Position numbers and translations under genes: made by a program | Notes under the pieces: generated by a model | Database searches by the model: none | The model's input: the letters and a program-made list of their open reading frames with translations, nothing else | What the model was told of the DNA's origin: nothing | In this document: positions 17,765 to 26,113 of the stretch, piece after piece | How the letters are laid out: each line of letters begins with the position of its first letter | How positions within the stretch are numbered: the stretch's first letter is position 1 | NCBI RefSeq assembly: GCF_033025475.1 | Contig: NZ_CP130322.1 | Coordinates: forward strand, 3,291,001-3,355,000 | DNA: 64,000 bases | Reading direction: 5' to 3' | Source of the DNA: Sphingomonas sp. C3-2 | GTDB taxonomy: Bacteria; Pseudomonadota; Alphaproteobacteria; Sphingomonadales; Sphingomonadaceae

Positions 17765-17969
17765 TGGAAGCCTCATCATGTTCGTCATCGAAAATCTCCT
17801 CGATCGGCATGCTGAAAAGCCGACCGATCTTGAAGGCGAGGGGGAGCGACGGGTCATATTTGCCCGTCTCGATGGCGTTCACCGCCTGTCGCGAAACGTC
17901 GAGCCTGCCGGCCAGCTCAGCCTGGCTCCAGTCCCTCTCGGCTCGCAACACCTTGAGCCGGTTCTTCAT
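17757..17969 (-). CDS. small XRE-family helix-turn-helix regulator
   Basis: A 70-residue, single-domain Cro/C1-type regulator (YgzD-like). MKNRLKVLRAERDWSQAELAGRLDVSRQAVNAIETGKYDPSLPLAFKIGRLF shows all five helices, with the recognition helix at VSRQAVNAIE. The acidic tail is EEIFDDEHDE. AAGGAG lies six bases before the ATG at 17969; a longer upstream frame lacks one. It overlaps the next gene. Two palindromes with the core GTCAAG-N4-CTTGAC lie 89-145 bases upstream of the start and probably form its autoregulatory operator. Confidence 0.9.
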   Translation of the reverse strand: MKNRLKVLRAERDWSQAELAGRLDVSRQAVNAIETGKYDPSLPLAFKIGRLFSMPIEEIFDDEHDEASNG

Positions 17970-18033
17970 GCGCTCTCCTTGGATCCTTCGAGGTCGCGGC
18001 ATCCGAAGCAACATCGCGCGCTCCTCTCCGGTG

Positions 18034-18062
18034 TATGTCACTATCGCGCGACTTTGTGTCAA
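18034..18062 (-). promoter_or_regulatory. possible promoter for the XRE regulator
   Basis: On the minus strand TTGACA (18062-18057) is followed after 17 bases by GACATA (18039-18034). The -35 hexamer is perfect and lies inside the first palindrome, as expected for a self-repressed promoter. The -10 match is weak. Confidence 0.35.
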
Positions 18063-18073
18063 GTATGCTTGAC
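18058..18073. promoter_or_regulatory. palindromic operator copy 1
   Basis: GTCAAG-TATG-CTTGAC: perfect six-base arms around four bases. It lies between the XRE regulator (minus) and glyQ (plus). A second copy starts 40 bases further on, close to four helical turns, so two dimers could bind the same DNA face. Confidence 0.6.
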
Positions 18074-18097
18074 TAAATGTCATCGACTCATGTCCAT

Positions 18098-18113
18098 GTC
18101 AAGCATGCTTTAC
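18098..18113. promoter_or_regulatory. palindromic operator copy 2
   Basis: GTCAAG-CATG-CTTTAC: the same element as copy 1 with one mismatch in the right arm. Its distance to glyQ (about 100 bases) means it could also influence transcription in that direction. Confidence 0.55.
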
Positions 18114-18215
18114 AAATCGTCGCTAGGGGCTGACATTCCTCGCGATCCTTGACCGCACGGGGCGCATCCGCCAAAGGGCGGCCGGGTAACTTTTTGCATC
18201 TGCGAAGGCTCTAAA

Positions 18216-19103
18216 TTGACCGATTCGAACGCGGCAAAACGCCCGGGAATGAGTTTCCAGCGGCTGATCCTCACGCTCCATGATTATTGGAGCGACAAGG
18301 GGTGCGTGATCCTCCAGCCCTATGACATGGAAATGGGTGCGGGCACCTTCCACCCGGCAACGACGCTGCGCGCGCTTGGTCCCGATCCGTGGAACGCTGC
18401 CTTCGTCCAGCCCAGCCGCCGCCCGACCGATGGCCGCTATGGTGAAAACCCCAATCGCCTGCAGCATTATTACCAGTATCAGGTGGTTCTGAAGCCGAGC
18501 CCGCCGAACCTCCAGGAACTCTATCTGGGGTCGCTCGAGGCCATCGGCATCGATTTCACCAAGCACGATATCCGCTTCGTCGAGGACGATTGGGAAAGCC
18601 CGACACTGGGCGCCTGGGGCCTTGGCTGGGAAGTCTGGTGTGACGGGATGGAAGTCACCCAGTTCACCTATTTCCAGCAGATGGGTGGTTTCGACTGCAA
18701 GCCCGTGACCGGCGAGCTGACCTATGGTCTCGAACGTCTCGCCATGTACATCCAGGGCGTCGACAATGTCTACGACCTCGCGTTCAACGATCACGGCGTC
18801 ACCTACGGCGATATCTATCACGAGAACGAGGTGCAGATGAGCACCTGGAACTTCGAGATCGCCGATACCGATCGCCTGTTCGATGCCTTCCGCAAGGCCT
18901 CGGCCGAATGCGAACTCTGCCTCGAAAACAAGCTGCCGATCCCCGCTTATGAGCAGGCGATCAAGGCAAGCCATTATTTCAACCTGCTTCAGGCGCGCGG
19001 CGTGATCTCGGTCGCGGAGCGTCAGGCATATATCGGCCGCGTCCGCGATCTCGCAAAGGGCGCGTGCGCTGCGTGGATGGAAAAGAACGGATGGGCGGCG
19101 TAA
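18216..19103 (+). CDS. glyQ: glycyl-tRNA synthetase alpha subunit
   Basis: A 295-residue catalytic subunit of the bacterial alpha2beta2 enzyme that charges tRNA-Gly. Class II motifs are clear: [51 protein letters not shown] near the N-terminus, [13 protein letters not shown], and [12 protein letters not shown]. The frame opens with a TTG at 18216 that has AAGG seven bases upstream; the ATG at 18249 (MSFQRLIL) is the alternative and matches the usual family N-terminus but has no clear ribosome site. Its stop overlaps the glyS start by one base (TAATG). Confidence 0.96.
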   Translation: MTDSNAAKRPGMSFQRLILTLHDYWSDKGCVILQPYDMEMGAGTFHPATTLRALGPDPWNAAFVQPSRRPTDGRYGENPNRLQHYYQYQVVLKPSPPNLQELYLGSLEAIGIDFTKHDIRFVEDDWESPTLGAWGLGWEVWCDGMEVTQFTYFQQMGGFDCKPVTGELTYGLERLAMYIQGVDNVYDLAFNDHGVTYGDIYHENEVQMSTWNFEIADTDRLFDAFRKASAECELCLENKLPIPAYEQAIKASHYFNLLQARGVISVAERQAYIGRVRDLAKGACAAWMEKNGWAA

Positions 19104-21214
19104 TGGCGGATTTTCTTCTCGAGCTGCTGTCGGAGGAAATCCCGGCGCGCATGCAGGAAAAGGCGTCGGCTGATCTTGCCCGTCTTTTCGCGGAAGAGAT
19201 CGGCAAGGCCGGTCTCAAGCCCGCATCCATCGAAAGCTTCGTCACCCCGCGCCGCATGGCGCTGATCGCACGCGGCCTCCCGCTTGAAACCGAGGCGGTG
19301 AGCGAGGAACGCAAAGGTCCCCGTGCCGATGCGCCCGAACAGGCGCTGCAGGGTTTCCTGAAGTCCACCGGATTGACGCGCGAACAGCTTGTCGAGCGCG
19401 CGGACAACAAGGGCAATGTCGTCCTGTTCGCGGTGATCGAAAAGCCGGGCCGCCCGACCGCCGAGGTGATTGCAGAGGCGATCCCGGCTGTCATCCGCGC
19501 CTTTCCCTGGCCGAAATCGATGCGCTGGGGCGCGGCGTCTTCGTCCACCGAAAGTCTGCGCTGGGTGCGCCCGCTTCAGGGTATCATCGCGCTGCTCGGC
19601 AACGATGTCGTTCCGCTCGAGGTCGACGGCGTCGTCTCGGGCTCCGACACGGTCGGCCACCGTTTCCATCATCCGGGCCGCATCACCATCGGCAATGCCG
19701 ATGATTATGCCGCCAAGCTGCGCGCCTGCCATGTCATCGTCGACGCCGCCGAACGCCGCCGCATCATCGCCGACGGCGCGGCCGCTGCGGCCAGCGCCGC
19801 GGGGCTGACGTTGGTCGAGGATCATGGGCTGGTCGCCGAAAATGCCGGCCTCACCGAATGGCCGGTGCCGCTGCTTGGGGGCTTCGACCCGGAATTTCTT
19901 CAGGTCCCGCGCGAGGTGATCCAGCTCACCATGCGCACCAACCAGAAATATTTCGTGCTCAACGATGCCGACGGCAAGCTCGCGCCCAATTTCGTCTGCA
20001 CGGCGAACATCGCGGCAGCCGATGGCGGCAAGCTGATCGCCGACGGCAATGCCAAGGTGCTCGCCGCGCGCCTCTCCGACGCCAAGTTCTTCTGGGAACA
20101 GGATCTGAAGGTTCCTCTCGAGGAACAGGCAAAGAAGCTCGAACAGATCGTCTTCCACGAAAAGCTTGGAACGGTCGCCGACAAGGTCGATCGGATCGCC
20201 AAGCTCGCGCGTTGGCTGGTTGAAGGGGGCATCATAGAGGGCGCGAACCCCGATCAAGCCGAACAGGCCGCACGCCTCGCCAAAGCCGATCTCGTCACCG
20301 GGATGGTCGGCGAGTTTCCTGAGCTTCAGGGCGTCATGGGCGGCTACTACGCCCGCGCGCAGGGCTTACCCGATGCGGTCGCCGACGCGATCCGCGATCA
20401 CTATAAGCCGGTCGGGCAAGGCGATGATGTGCCAATTGCGCCGGTGACGGTGGCGGTGTCGCTGGCGGATAAACTGGATACGCTTGTTGCATTTTTCTTC
20501 GCGGATATGCCGCCCACGGGCTCGAAAGATCCTTTCGCACTGCGGCGTGCCGCACTTGGCGTTTTGGAGTTGGTTACGCGCAACAAGTTACGGATGAGCT
20601 TGTGGGAAGCGATAACCCGTGGGCTCCATGGAATGACGACGTTACGTTGTTCGCCCGACATGACGGACGAAGCTTTCGAAGCGCACAATCAAGCAATGCG
20701 GGCGACTTTCGAAACACTGCCTCCATTTTTCGCGGACCGCCTGAAAGTCCAGCAGCGCGAAGCGGGCGTCCGTCACGATCTCATCGACGCGGTGTTCGCG
20801 CTCGGCGGTGAAGACGATCTCGTGCGCCTGCTCGCCCGGGTGAAGGCGCTTCAAGCGTTCGTCACCACCGATGACGGCGTCAACCTGATCGCCGGCTACA
20901 AGCGCGCCGCGAACATCCTGAAAAAGGAAAAGTTCGAGGCCGCATCGGTCAATTACGAACCGCAGGCCGAGGAAGCAGCACTTCTCGCCGCGCTCGACGC
21001 GGCCGAGCCCAAGGGCGCGGCGGCCGTCGCGGCGGAGGATTTCGAGGGCGCGATGGCCGCGCTCGCCTCGCTGCGTGCGCCGATCGACGCCTTTTTCGAC
21101 AAGGTGACGGTGAATGACGCTGATCCCGAAAAGCGTGCAGCCCGTCTGACGGCGCTGGCGCGCGTGCGGGATGCGGTTCACCGGGTCGCGGATTTCTCGA
21201 AGATCGAAGGCTAA
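19103..21214 (+). CDS. glyS: glycyl-tRNA synthetase beta subunit
   Basis: A 703-residue subunit beginning [21 protein letters not shown], the standard family N-terminus. Later blocks are RRMALIARGLP, AIPKSMRWG-equivalent FPWPKSMRWGAASSSTESLRWVRPLQGI, FVLNDADGKLAPNFV, VVGEFPELQGVMGGYYA and the HD-like/anticodon-binding C-terminal region ending VMVNDAD-type VTVNDADPEKRAARLTALARV. The beta subunit recognises tRNA. Translation is coupled to glyQ by the overlapping TAATG. The segment around 20400-20700 uses more A/T-ending codons than the rest but the frame is intact. Confidence 0.96.
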   Translation: MADFLLELLSEEIPARMQEKASADLARLFAEEIGKAGLKPASIESFVTPRRMALIARGLPLETEAVSEERKGPRADAPEQALQGFLKSTGLTREQLVERADNKGNVVLFAVIEKPGRPTAEVIAEAIPAVIRAFPWPKSMRWGAASSSTESLRWVRPLQGIIALLGNDVVPLEVDGVVSGSDTVGHRFHHPGRITIGNADDYAAKLRACHVIVDAAERRRIIADGAAAAASAAGLTLVEDHGLVAENAGLTEWPVPLLGGFDPEFLQVPREVIQLTMRTNQKYFVLNDADGKLAPNFVCTANIAAADGGKLIADGNAKVLAARLSDAKFFWEQDLKVPLEEQAKKLEQIVFHEKLGTVADKVDRIAKLARWLVEGGIIEGANPDQAEQAARLAKADLVTGMVGEFPELQGVMGGYYARAQGLPDAVADAIRDHYKPVGQGDDVPIAPVTVAVSLADKLDTLVAFFFADMPPTGSKDPFALRRAALGVLELVTRNKLRMSLWEAITRGLHGMTTLRCSPDMTDEAFEAHNQAMRATFETLPPFFADRLKVQQREAGVRHDLIDAVFALGGEDDLVRLLARVKALQAFVTTDDGVNLIAGYKRAANILKKEKFEAASVNYEPQAEEAALLAALDAAEPKGAAAVAAEDFEGAMAALASLRAPIDAFFDKVTVNDADPEKRAARLTALARVRDAVHRVADFSKIEG

Positions 21215-21309
21215 CCGCGCGCCAAGACGCGGGGCAGGGTAAACTTTAGCATGTCAACTTAGTCGCCAACGTGTGGAGACAATGGCGGCCAGGCAGGGAC
21301 GGACGATTG

Positions 21310-23973
21310 ATGACGAAATATGTGTATCGCTTCGGCGGCGGCGTGTCCGACGGCGGCCAGGGGGACAAGAACCTCCTTGGTGGCAAGGGGGCCAATCTCG
21401 ACGGCATGGCCTCGATCGGCCTGCCGGTGCCGCCGGGCTTCACGATCACGACCGAAATGTGCACCCGCTATTATGACGATGGCGAGGTCTTCCCCGAATC
21501 CCTGCGGGAAGAAGTTGCCAACGGCATCGCGCATATTGAGGGCGTGACCGGCAAGAAGTTCGGCGACGTCGCCGATCCGCTGCTCGTCTCGGTCCGTTCG
21601 GGCGCGCGCGTCTCGATGCCGGGCATGATGGATACTGTCCTCAACCTCGGTCTCAACGACGAAACCGTGACGGGTCTCGTTGCGGCTTCGGGCGATGCGC
21701 GTTTCGCCTGGGACAGCTATCGTCGCTTCATTCAGATGTATTCGGACGTCGTGCTCGAACTCGATCACGGCTCGTTCGAAGAAGCCCTTGAAATCGCCAA
21801 GGAAGATAAAGGCTTTACGCTCGACACCGAACTGTCTGCCGAGGATCTTCAGGCGCTGGTCTCCACCTATAAGAAGCTGGTCGAGGAACAGTGGGGCAAG
21901 CCGTTCCCGCAGGATGTGAACGATCAGCTCTGGGGCGCGGTCGGCGCGGTGTTCGGCTCGTGGCAGTCGGAACGCGCCAAGGTCTATCGCCGTCTCAACG
22001 ATATTCCCGGCGGTTGGGGCACGGCCGTCAACGTCCAGGCCATGGTCTTCGGCAATATGGGCGATACCTCGGCCACCGGCGTTGCGTTCACGCGCGATCC
22101 GGCAACCGGCGAACGCGCCTATTACGGCGAATTCCTCATCAATGCGCAGGGTGAAGACGTCGTCGCCGGCATCCGCACCCCGCAATATCTCACCAGGCAG
22201 GCGCGTGAGCGCGCCGGCGCCAAGCCCGCCTCGATGGAAGAGGCGATGCCTGAAACCTATGTCGAGCTCGCACGGGTCTTCGATCTGCTCGAAACCCATT
22301 ACCGCGACATGCAGGACATCGAGTTCACCGTCGAGCGGGGCAAGCTCTGGATGCTCCAGACGCGTTCGGGCAAGCGCACCGCCAAGGCCGCGCTCAAGAT
22401 CGCGGTGGACATGGCCAATGAAGGCCTGATCACCGAGGCGGAAGCCGTCGCCCGCGTCGATGCCGCCGCGCTCGATCAGCTTCTCCACCCGACGCTCGAT
22501 CCCAAGGCGCCGCGCGATGTGCTCACCAAGGGCCTGCCGGCCTCGCCGGGTGCGGCTTCGGGTCAGGTCGTGTTCGATGCCGACACCGCCGAGCGTCTCG
22601 CCGAAATGGGCGAAGCGGTCATCCTCGTCCGCGTCGAAACCAGCCCCGAAGACATCCACGGCATGCACGCGGCCAAGGGCATTCTCACCGCGCGTGGCGG
22701 CATGACCAGCCACGCCGCCGTGGTCGCGCGCGGCATGGGCCGTCCCTGCGTCTCGGGCGCGGGTTCGCTCGCGATCGATTCCAAGGCGAAAACCATGCGC
22801 ATCGGTTCGCGTGAGGTGAAGGAAGGCGACATCATCACGATCGACGGCGCAAGCGGCGAAGTGATGTTCGGTTCGGTCGCCACCGTCCAGCCCGAACTCG
22901 CCGGCGATTTCGGTACGCTCATGGTCTGGGCCGACAAGGTGCGCCGCCTCAAGGTGCGCACCAACGCCGAAACCCCCGCCGATTGCCGCACCGCGCGCGA
23001 ATTCGGCGCGGAAGGCATTGGCCTGTGCCGTACCGAGCATATGTTCTTCGACGCGGCGCGCATCACCGCCGTCCGCCAGATGATCCTCGCCGACAGCGAA
23101 AAGGGCCGCCGTGCGGCACTCGACAAGCTGCTGCCCGAACAGCGCAAGGATTTCGCCGAGATCTTCGAGGTGATGGCCGGCCTTCCGGTGACCATTCGTC
23201 TGCTCGATCCGCCGCTCCACGAATTCCTCCCGCATCAGGAAAGCGAATTTGCCGAAGTCGCGCAGGCGGCGGGCGTCAGCGTCGACGAACTCAAGCGCCG
23301 TGCGAACGAACTGCATGAATTCAACCCGATGCTCGGTCACCGTGGCTGCCGTCTCGGCGTCACCTATCCTGAAATCTACGAGATGCAGGCGCGCGCGATC
23401 TTCGAGGCGGCCTGCGATATCGCCGAAAAGTCGGGCGCGGCACCCATTCCCGAAGTCATGGTTCCGCTCGTCGCCACCAAGCGTGAGCTTGAGCTGATGA
23501 AGGACGTGATCGACACCACGGCGAAGGCGGTGTTCGCCGAAAAGGGGCGTACGATCGACTATCTTGTCGGCACGATGATCGAACTGCCGCGCGCTGCGCT
23601 CAAGGCTGGCGAGATCGCCGAGGTTGGCGCCTTCTTCAGCTTCGGCACCAACGATCTCACGCAGACGACGCTGGGCGTCAGCCGCGACGATGCGGGCCGC
23701 TTCCTGACGACCTATGTCGACAAGGGCATCTTCCCGCGCGATCCGTTCGTCAGCATCGACGTCGAAGGCGTCGGCCAACTGATCGAACTCGCGGCCGAAC
23801 GCGGCCGCGCGACCCGTCCGGACATCAAGCTCGGCATCTGCGGCGAACATGGCGGCGATCCGGCGTCGATCGCCTTCTGCGAGCAGACCGGCCTCGATTA
23901 TGTCTCGGCCTCGCCCTACCGCGTTCCCATCGCCCGCCTCGCGGCGGCGCAGGCGGCGCTCAAGGCACGCTGA
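21310..23973 (+). CDS. ppdK: pyruvate, phosphate dikinase
   Basis: An 887-residue enzyme that interconverts pyruvate, ATP and phosphate with PEP, AMP and PPi. The start at 21310 (MTKYVYRFGGGVSDGGQGDKNLLGGKGANL) matches the family. The N-terminal ATP-grasp domain is followed by the swivelling phosphohistidine domain with GGMTSHAAVVARGMG (catalytic H468). The C-terminal TIM barrel carries GTNDLTQ and GICGEHGGDP (C844). It lets the cell make PEP from pyruvate or run glycolysis reversibly with PPi. It stands about 95 bases after glyS and ends at a strong terminator. Confidence 0.97.
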   Translation: MTKYVYRFGGGVSDGGQGDKNLLGGKGANLDGMASIGLPVPPGFTITTEMCTRYYDDGEVFPESLREEVANGIAHIEGVTGKKFGDVADPLLVSVRSGARVSMPGMMDTVLNLGLNDETVTGLVAASGDARFAWDSYRRFIQMYSDVVLELDHGSFEEALEIAKEDKGFTLDTELSAEDLQALVSTYKKLVEEQWGKPFPQDVNDQLWGAVGAVFGSWQSERAKVYRRLNDIPGGWGTAVNVQAMVFGNMGDTSATGVAFTRDPATGERAYYGEFLINAQGEDVVAGIRTPQYLTRQARERAGAKPASMEEAMPETYVELARVFDLLETHYRDMQDIEFTVERGKLWMLQTRSGKRTAKAALKIAVDMANEGLITEAEAVARVDAAALDQLLHPTLDPKAPRDVLTKGLPASPGAASGQVVFDADTAERLAEMGEAVILVRVETSPEDIHGMHAAKGILTARGGMTSHAAVVARGMGRPCVSGAGSLAIDSKAKTMRIGSREVKEGDIITIDGASGEVMFGSVATVQPELAGDFGTLMVWADKVRRLKVRTNAETPADCRTAREFGAEGIGLCRTEHMFFDAARITAVRQMILADSEKGRRAALDKLLPEQRKDFAEIFEVMAGLPVTIRLLDPPLHEFLPHQESEFAEVAQAAGVSVDELKRRANELHEFNPMLGHRGCRLGVTYPEIYEMQARAIFEAACDIAEKSGAAPIPEVMVPLVATKRELELMKDVIDTTAKAVFAEKGRTIDYLVGTMIELPRAALKAGEIAEVGAFFSFGTNDLTQTTLGVSRDDAGRFLTTYVDKGIFPRDPFVSIDVEGVGQLIELAAERGRATRPDIKLGICGEHGGDPASIAFCEQTGLDYVSASPYRVPIARLAAAQAALKAR

Positions 23974-24008
23974 TGGATCGGGGCGTCCGCGCCCCGACAC
24001 AGCCAATT

Positions 24009-24048
24009 AAAAAAAAGGGGCGGCCGGATCATCCGGTCGCCCCTTTTT
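24009..24048. terminator. bidirectional intrinsic terminator between ppdK and tadC
   Basis: An A-tract (24009-24016), then GGGGCG-G-CCGGAT (24017-24029), a one-base centre and ATCCGG-T-CGCCCC (24031-24043), then TTTTT. The stem is 12-13 pairs with one G-T wobble. T-tracts appear on both strands, so it can stop ppdK reading rightward and the pilus operon reading leftward. Confidence 0.9.
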
Positions 24049-24069
24049 ATTGCCTTGGTGAGCCGGGTG

Positions 24070-25065
24070 TCAGGCCTTGCCGTTGACGAAGGTATCGCTG
24101 ATCGAACAGGCCGCCGGGCCGAGAATGACGACGAAAAGCACCGGCAAGATAAACACGATCAGGGGCACGGTCATGATTGCGGGCAGACGGGCCGCCTTTT
24201 CCTCGGCGCGCATCATGCGTTCGTTGCGGAACTCGGCCGAAAGCACGCGCAGCGCGGAGGCGAGGGGGGTGCCGTATTTTTCGGTCTGGATCATGGTCGT
24301 GACAACGCCGCGCACGGCATCCAGATCGACGCGCGATGCCAGATTTTCGAATGCCTGGCGGCGTTCGTTCAAAAAGCTCAGCTCGATCCCGGTTAGCGCG
24401 AATTCCTCGCCCAGTTCGGGATAGGCGCGGCCCAGTTCACGGGCGACGCGGTGAAAGGCCGCATCGACGGTCAGGCCGGCCTCCGCACAGATCACCAGCA
24501 GGTCGAGCGCATCGGGCAAGCCCTTGCGGATCGCGTCGGACCGCTTCTGAATCTTGTTCTTCAGGAAGATGTCGGGCGCCTTGTAGCTGCCGATCAGCGA
24601 GGCGGCGACGAGCCCGTATTTCTTGATCGGCGTCCAGTCGGGGAACCAGTCCAGAAAATACACGCCGACGATCATGGTGCCGCCGATCACGATGGGCAGC
24701 ACCATCCGGCTGAAGATGACGACAACGGCCAGGTCTTTGGACCGGATACCCGCCTGCGCCAGCTTCACCTGCGCAACCTTCACCTGATCGTCCTGAAGAA
24801 CCTTCAGCGATTTCAGGAAATTGCGGATGCGGTCGGTGGTGTCGTTCTGGTGAACGATCTTGGCTCGGCGCTTCGACGTGGAGGCGACGATGCCGGCTTT
24901 CAACTGTTCGCGGCGTTCGTTGAGCGCTTTTACGCGTTTGCCCATCGGGTCACGCACGGTCGCCGCCGAATAGATGGCGACAAGCATCGAAAAGGTGGCG
25001 ATTGCGGCCAGCACGGTCGCCAGCCAGATCGCGTCGATGCCCATGATGGTGGTCGGTTCTTCCAT
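24070..25065 (-). CDS. tadC: Flp/tight-adherence pilus inner-membrane platform protein TadC
   Basis: A 331-residue type II secretion F-domain protein. It has two N-terminal hydrophobic helices (IWLATVLAAIATFSMLVAIYS and a pair near 105-150), a cytosolic GspF core (KGLPDALDLLVICAEAGLTVDAAFHRVARELGRAYPELGEEFALTGIELSFLNERRQAFENLASR) and a C-terminal helix (VPLIVFILPVLFVVILG). With TadB it forms the membrane platform on which the pilus ATPase acts. Last gene of the operon, 17 bases after tadB and ending near the terminator shared with ppdK. Confidence 0.95.
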   Translation of the reverse strand: MEEPTTIMGIDAIWLATVLAAIATFSMLVAIYSAATVRDPMGKRVKALNERREQLKAGIVASTSKRRAKIVHQNDTTDRIRNFLKSLKVLQDDQVKVAQVKLAQAGIRSKDLAVVVIFSRMVLPIVIGGTMIVGVYFLDWFPDWTPIKKYGLVAASLIGSYKAPDIFLKNKIQKRSDAIRKGLPDALDLLVICAEAGLTVDAAFHRVARELGRAYPELGEEFALTGIELSFLNERRQAFENLASRVDLDAVRGVVTTMIQTEKYGTPLASALRVLSAEFRNERMMRAEEKAARLPAIMTVPLIVFILPVLFVVILGPAACSISDTFVNGKA

Positions 25066-25082
25066 CTCGCTCTATCCCACCG

Positions 25083-26060
25083 TCAAATTTCGAAACTGAC
25101 CATCTTCGCCATCATGAAGGCGCCGATGGACATCCAGATGAGCCCGCCAATCCCCGCGATCATCAACCGCGTATCGACGAAAAAACCGCCCATATAATCG
25201 GGGCTGATCGTATAGATCAGCGCAAAGACGATGAAGGGCAGCGATCCGACGATATAGGCGGATGCCTTGGATTCAGACGACATCGCCTTGATCTTCAGCT
25301 TCATCTGCGCGCGCTTGCGCAGCACCTCGGCAAGGTTGGAGAGCGTCTCGGCCAGGTTGCCGCCGGTCTCGCGCTGGATCGCCAATGTGATGCAGAAAAA
25401 CTGGAATTCGGGCGTGCCCAAGCGATCGGCGGTTTCCTGAAGCGCGGCATCCATCGTCCGCCCGATCTTGATCTTGTCGCTTACAATGCTGAATTCCTGC
25501 CCCACCGGGCCGGGAATTTCGCTGGCCACCACGTTCAGCGTTTCCGAAATCGGAAGCCCTGCGCGCAGGCCGCGAACCAGCAATTCGATCGCGTCTGGAA
25601 AGCGCACGGTAAAATCGTTGACGCGCTTCTTCATCAGATGGCCAACCGCGACGTGCGGAATGGCGAGACCGAGCAGCAGGCCGATGAAAAGTGCCAAAAG
25701 GAACGGCAAGCCCTTCAGCAGCACCAGTACGAAAGTGACGAGCGCAATCCCGCCGGAAACTGCCAGATATTGTCCAAGCGTCCAGTTCTTGCCGGTGGCG
25801 CCAATGCGCTTGCGCAATTGTTCTGGGTTGGGAATGATCTGCGAAGCCAGTCCGTCTCCCTTGCTGCGCCGGGTCGAGATGGCGCGCCGCATCTGGGCCT
25901 CGATCGAAGCCGAGGTTGATGCTGCGTGGCGATCCTTGAGCGCCGCCAGGCGCCGCGTCTTGGCCTTGCCGACGGATGGGCCGGAAAAGGCGAAGAACAG
26001 CATCGCGATCGCGACAAGGCTTCCTGCCAATAGTCCGAAAATGGGCAACATCGCGCTCAT
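25083..26060 (-). CDS. tadB: Flp pilus inner-membrane platform protein TadB
   Basis: A 325-residue GspF-domain partner of TadC. The N-terminal helix (MLPIFGLLAGSLVAIAMLFFAF) and a pair near residues 95-135 precede the F domain (FPDAIELLVRGLRAGLPISETLNVVASEIPGPVGQEF and CITLAIQRETGGNLAETLSNLAEVLRKR). C-terminal helices close the protein. GAGGA lies directly before the ATG. In the usual cpa order it should follow the ATPase gene cpaF/tadA. Here it follows cpaE across a 53-base gap filled with a long hairpin. Confidence 0.95.
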   Translation of the reverse strand: MSAMLPIFGLLAGSLVAIAMLFFAFSGPSVGKAKTRRLAALKDRHAASTSASIEAQMRRAISTRRSKGDGLASQIIPNPEQLRKRIGATGKNWTLGQYLAVSGGIALVTFVLVLLKGLPFLLALFIGLLLGLAIPHVAVGHLMKKRVNDFTVRFPDAIELLVRGLRAGLPISETLNVVASEIPGPVGQEFSIVSDKIKIGRTMDAALQETADRLGTPEFQFFCITLAIQRETGGNLAETLSNLAEVLRKRAQMKLKIKAMSSESKASAYIVGSLPFIVFALIYTISPDYMGGFFVDTRLMIAGIGGLIWMSIGAFMMAKMVSFEI

Positions 26061-26072
26061 TCCTCGTCAAAA

Positions 26073-26112
26073 GCCTTTGCCGCGCGTGCATTTCTGCGTA
26101 CGCGGCAAAGGC
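26073..26112. terminator. 12-bp perfect hairpin between cpaE and tadB
   Basis: GCCTTTGCCGCG (26073-26084) and its exact complement CGCGGCAAAGGC (26101-26112) flank a 16-base loop in which GCA/TGC can pair again. It starts one base after the cpaE stop and ends 12 bases before the tadB start. Read in the operon direction the stem is followed by TTTT, so it looks like an attenuator or partial terminator lowering tadBC expression. It also sits exactly where the missing ATPase gene would be expected. Confidence 0.75.
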
Positions 26113-26113
26113 A

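Noticed and set aside
21259-24006. A 915-codon open frame antisense to ppdK
   Set aside because: It mirrors ppdK codons in G+C-rich DNA, has Asp/Arg/Glu/His-rich low-order sequence and no family motifs.
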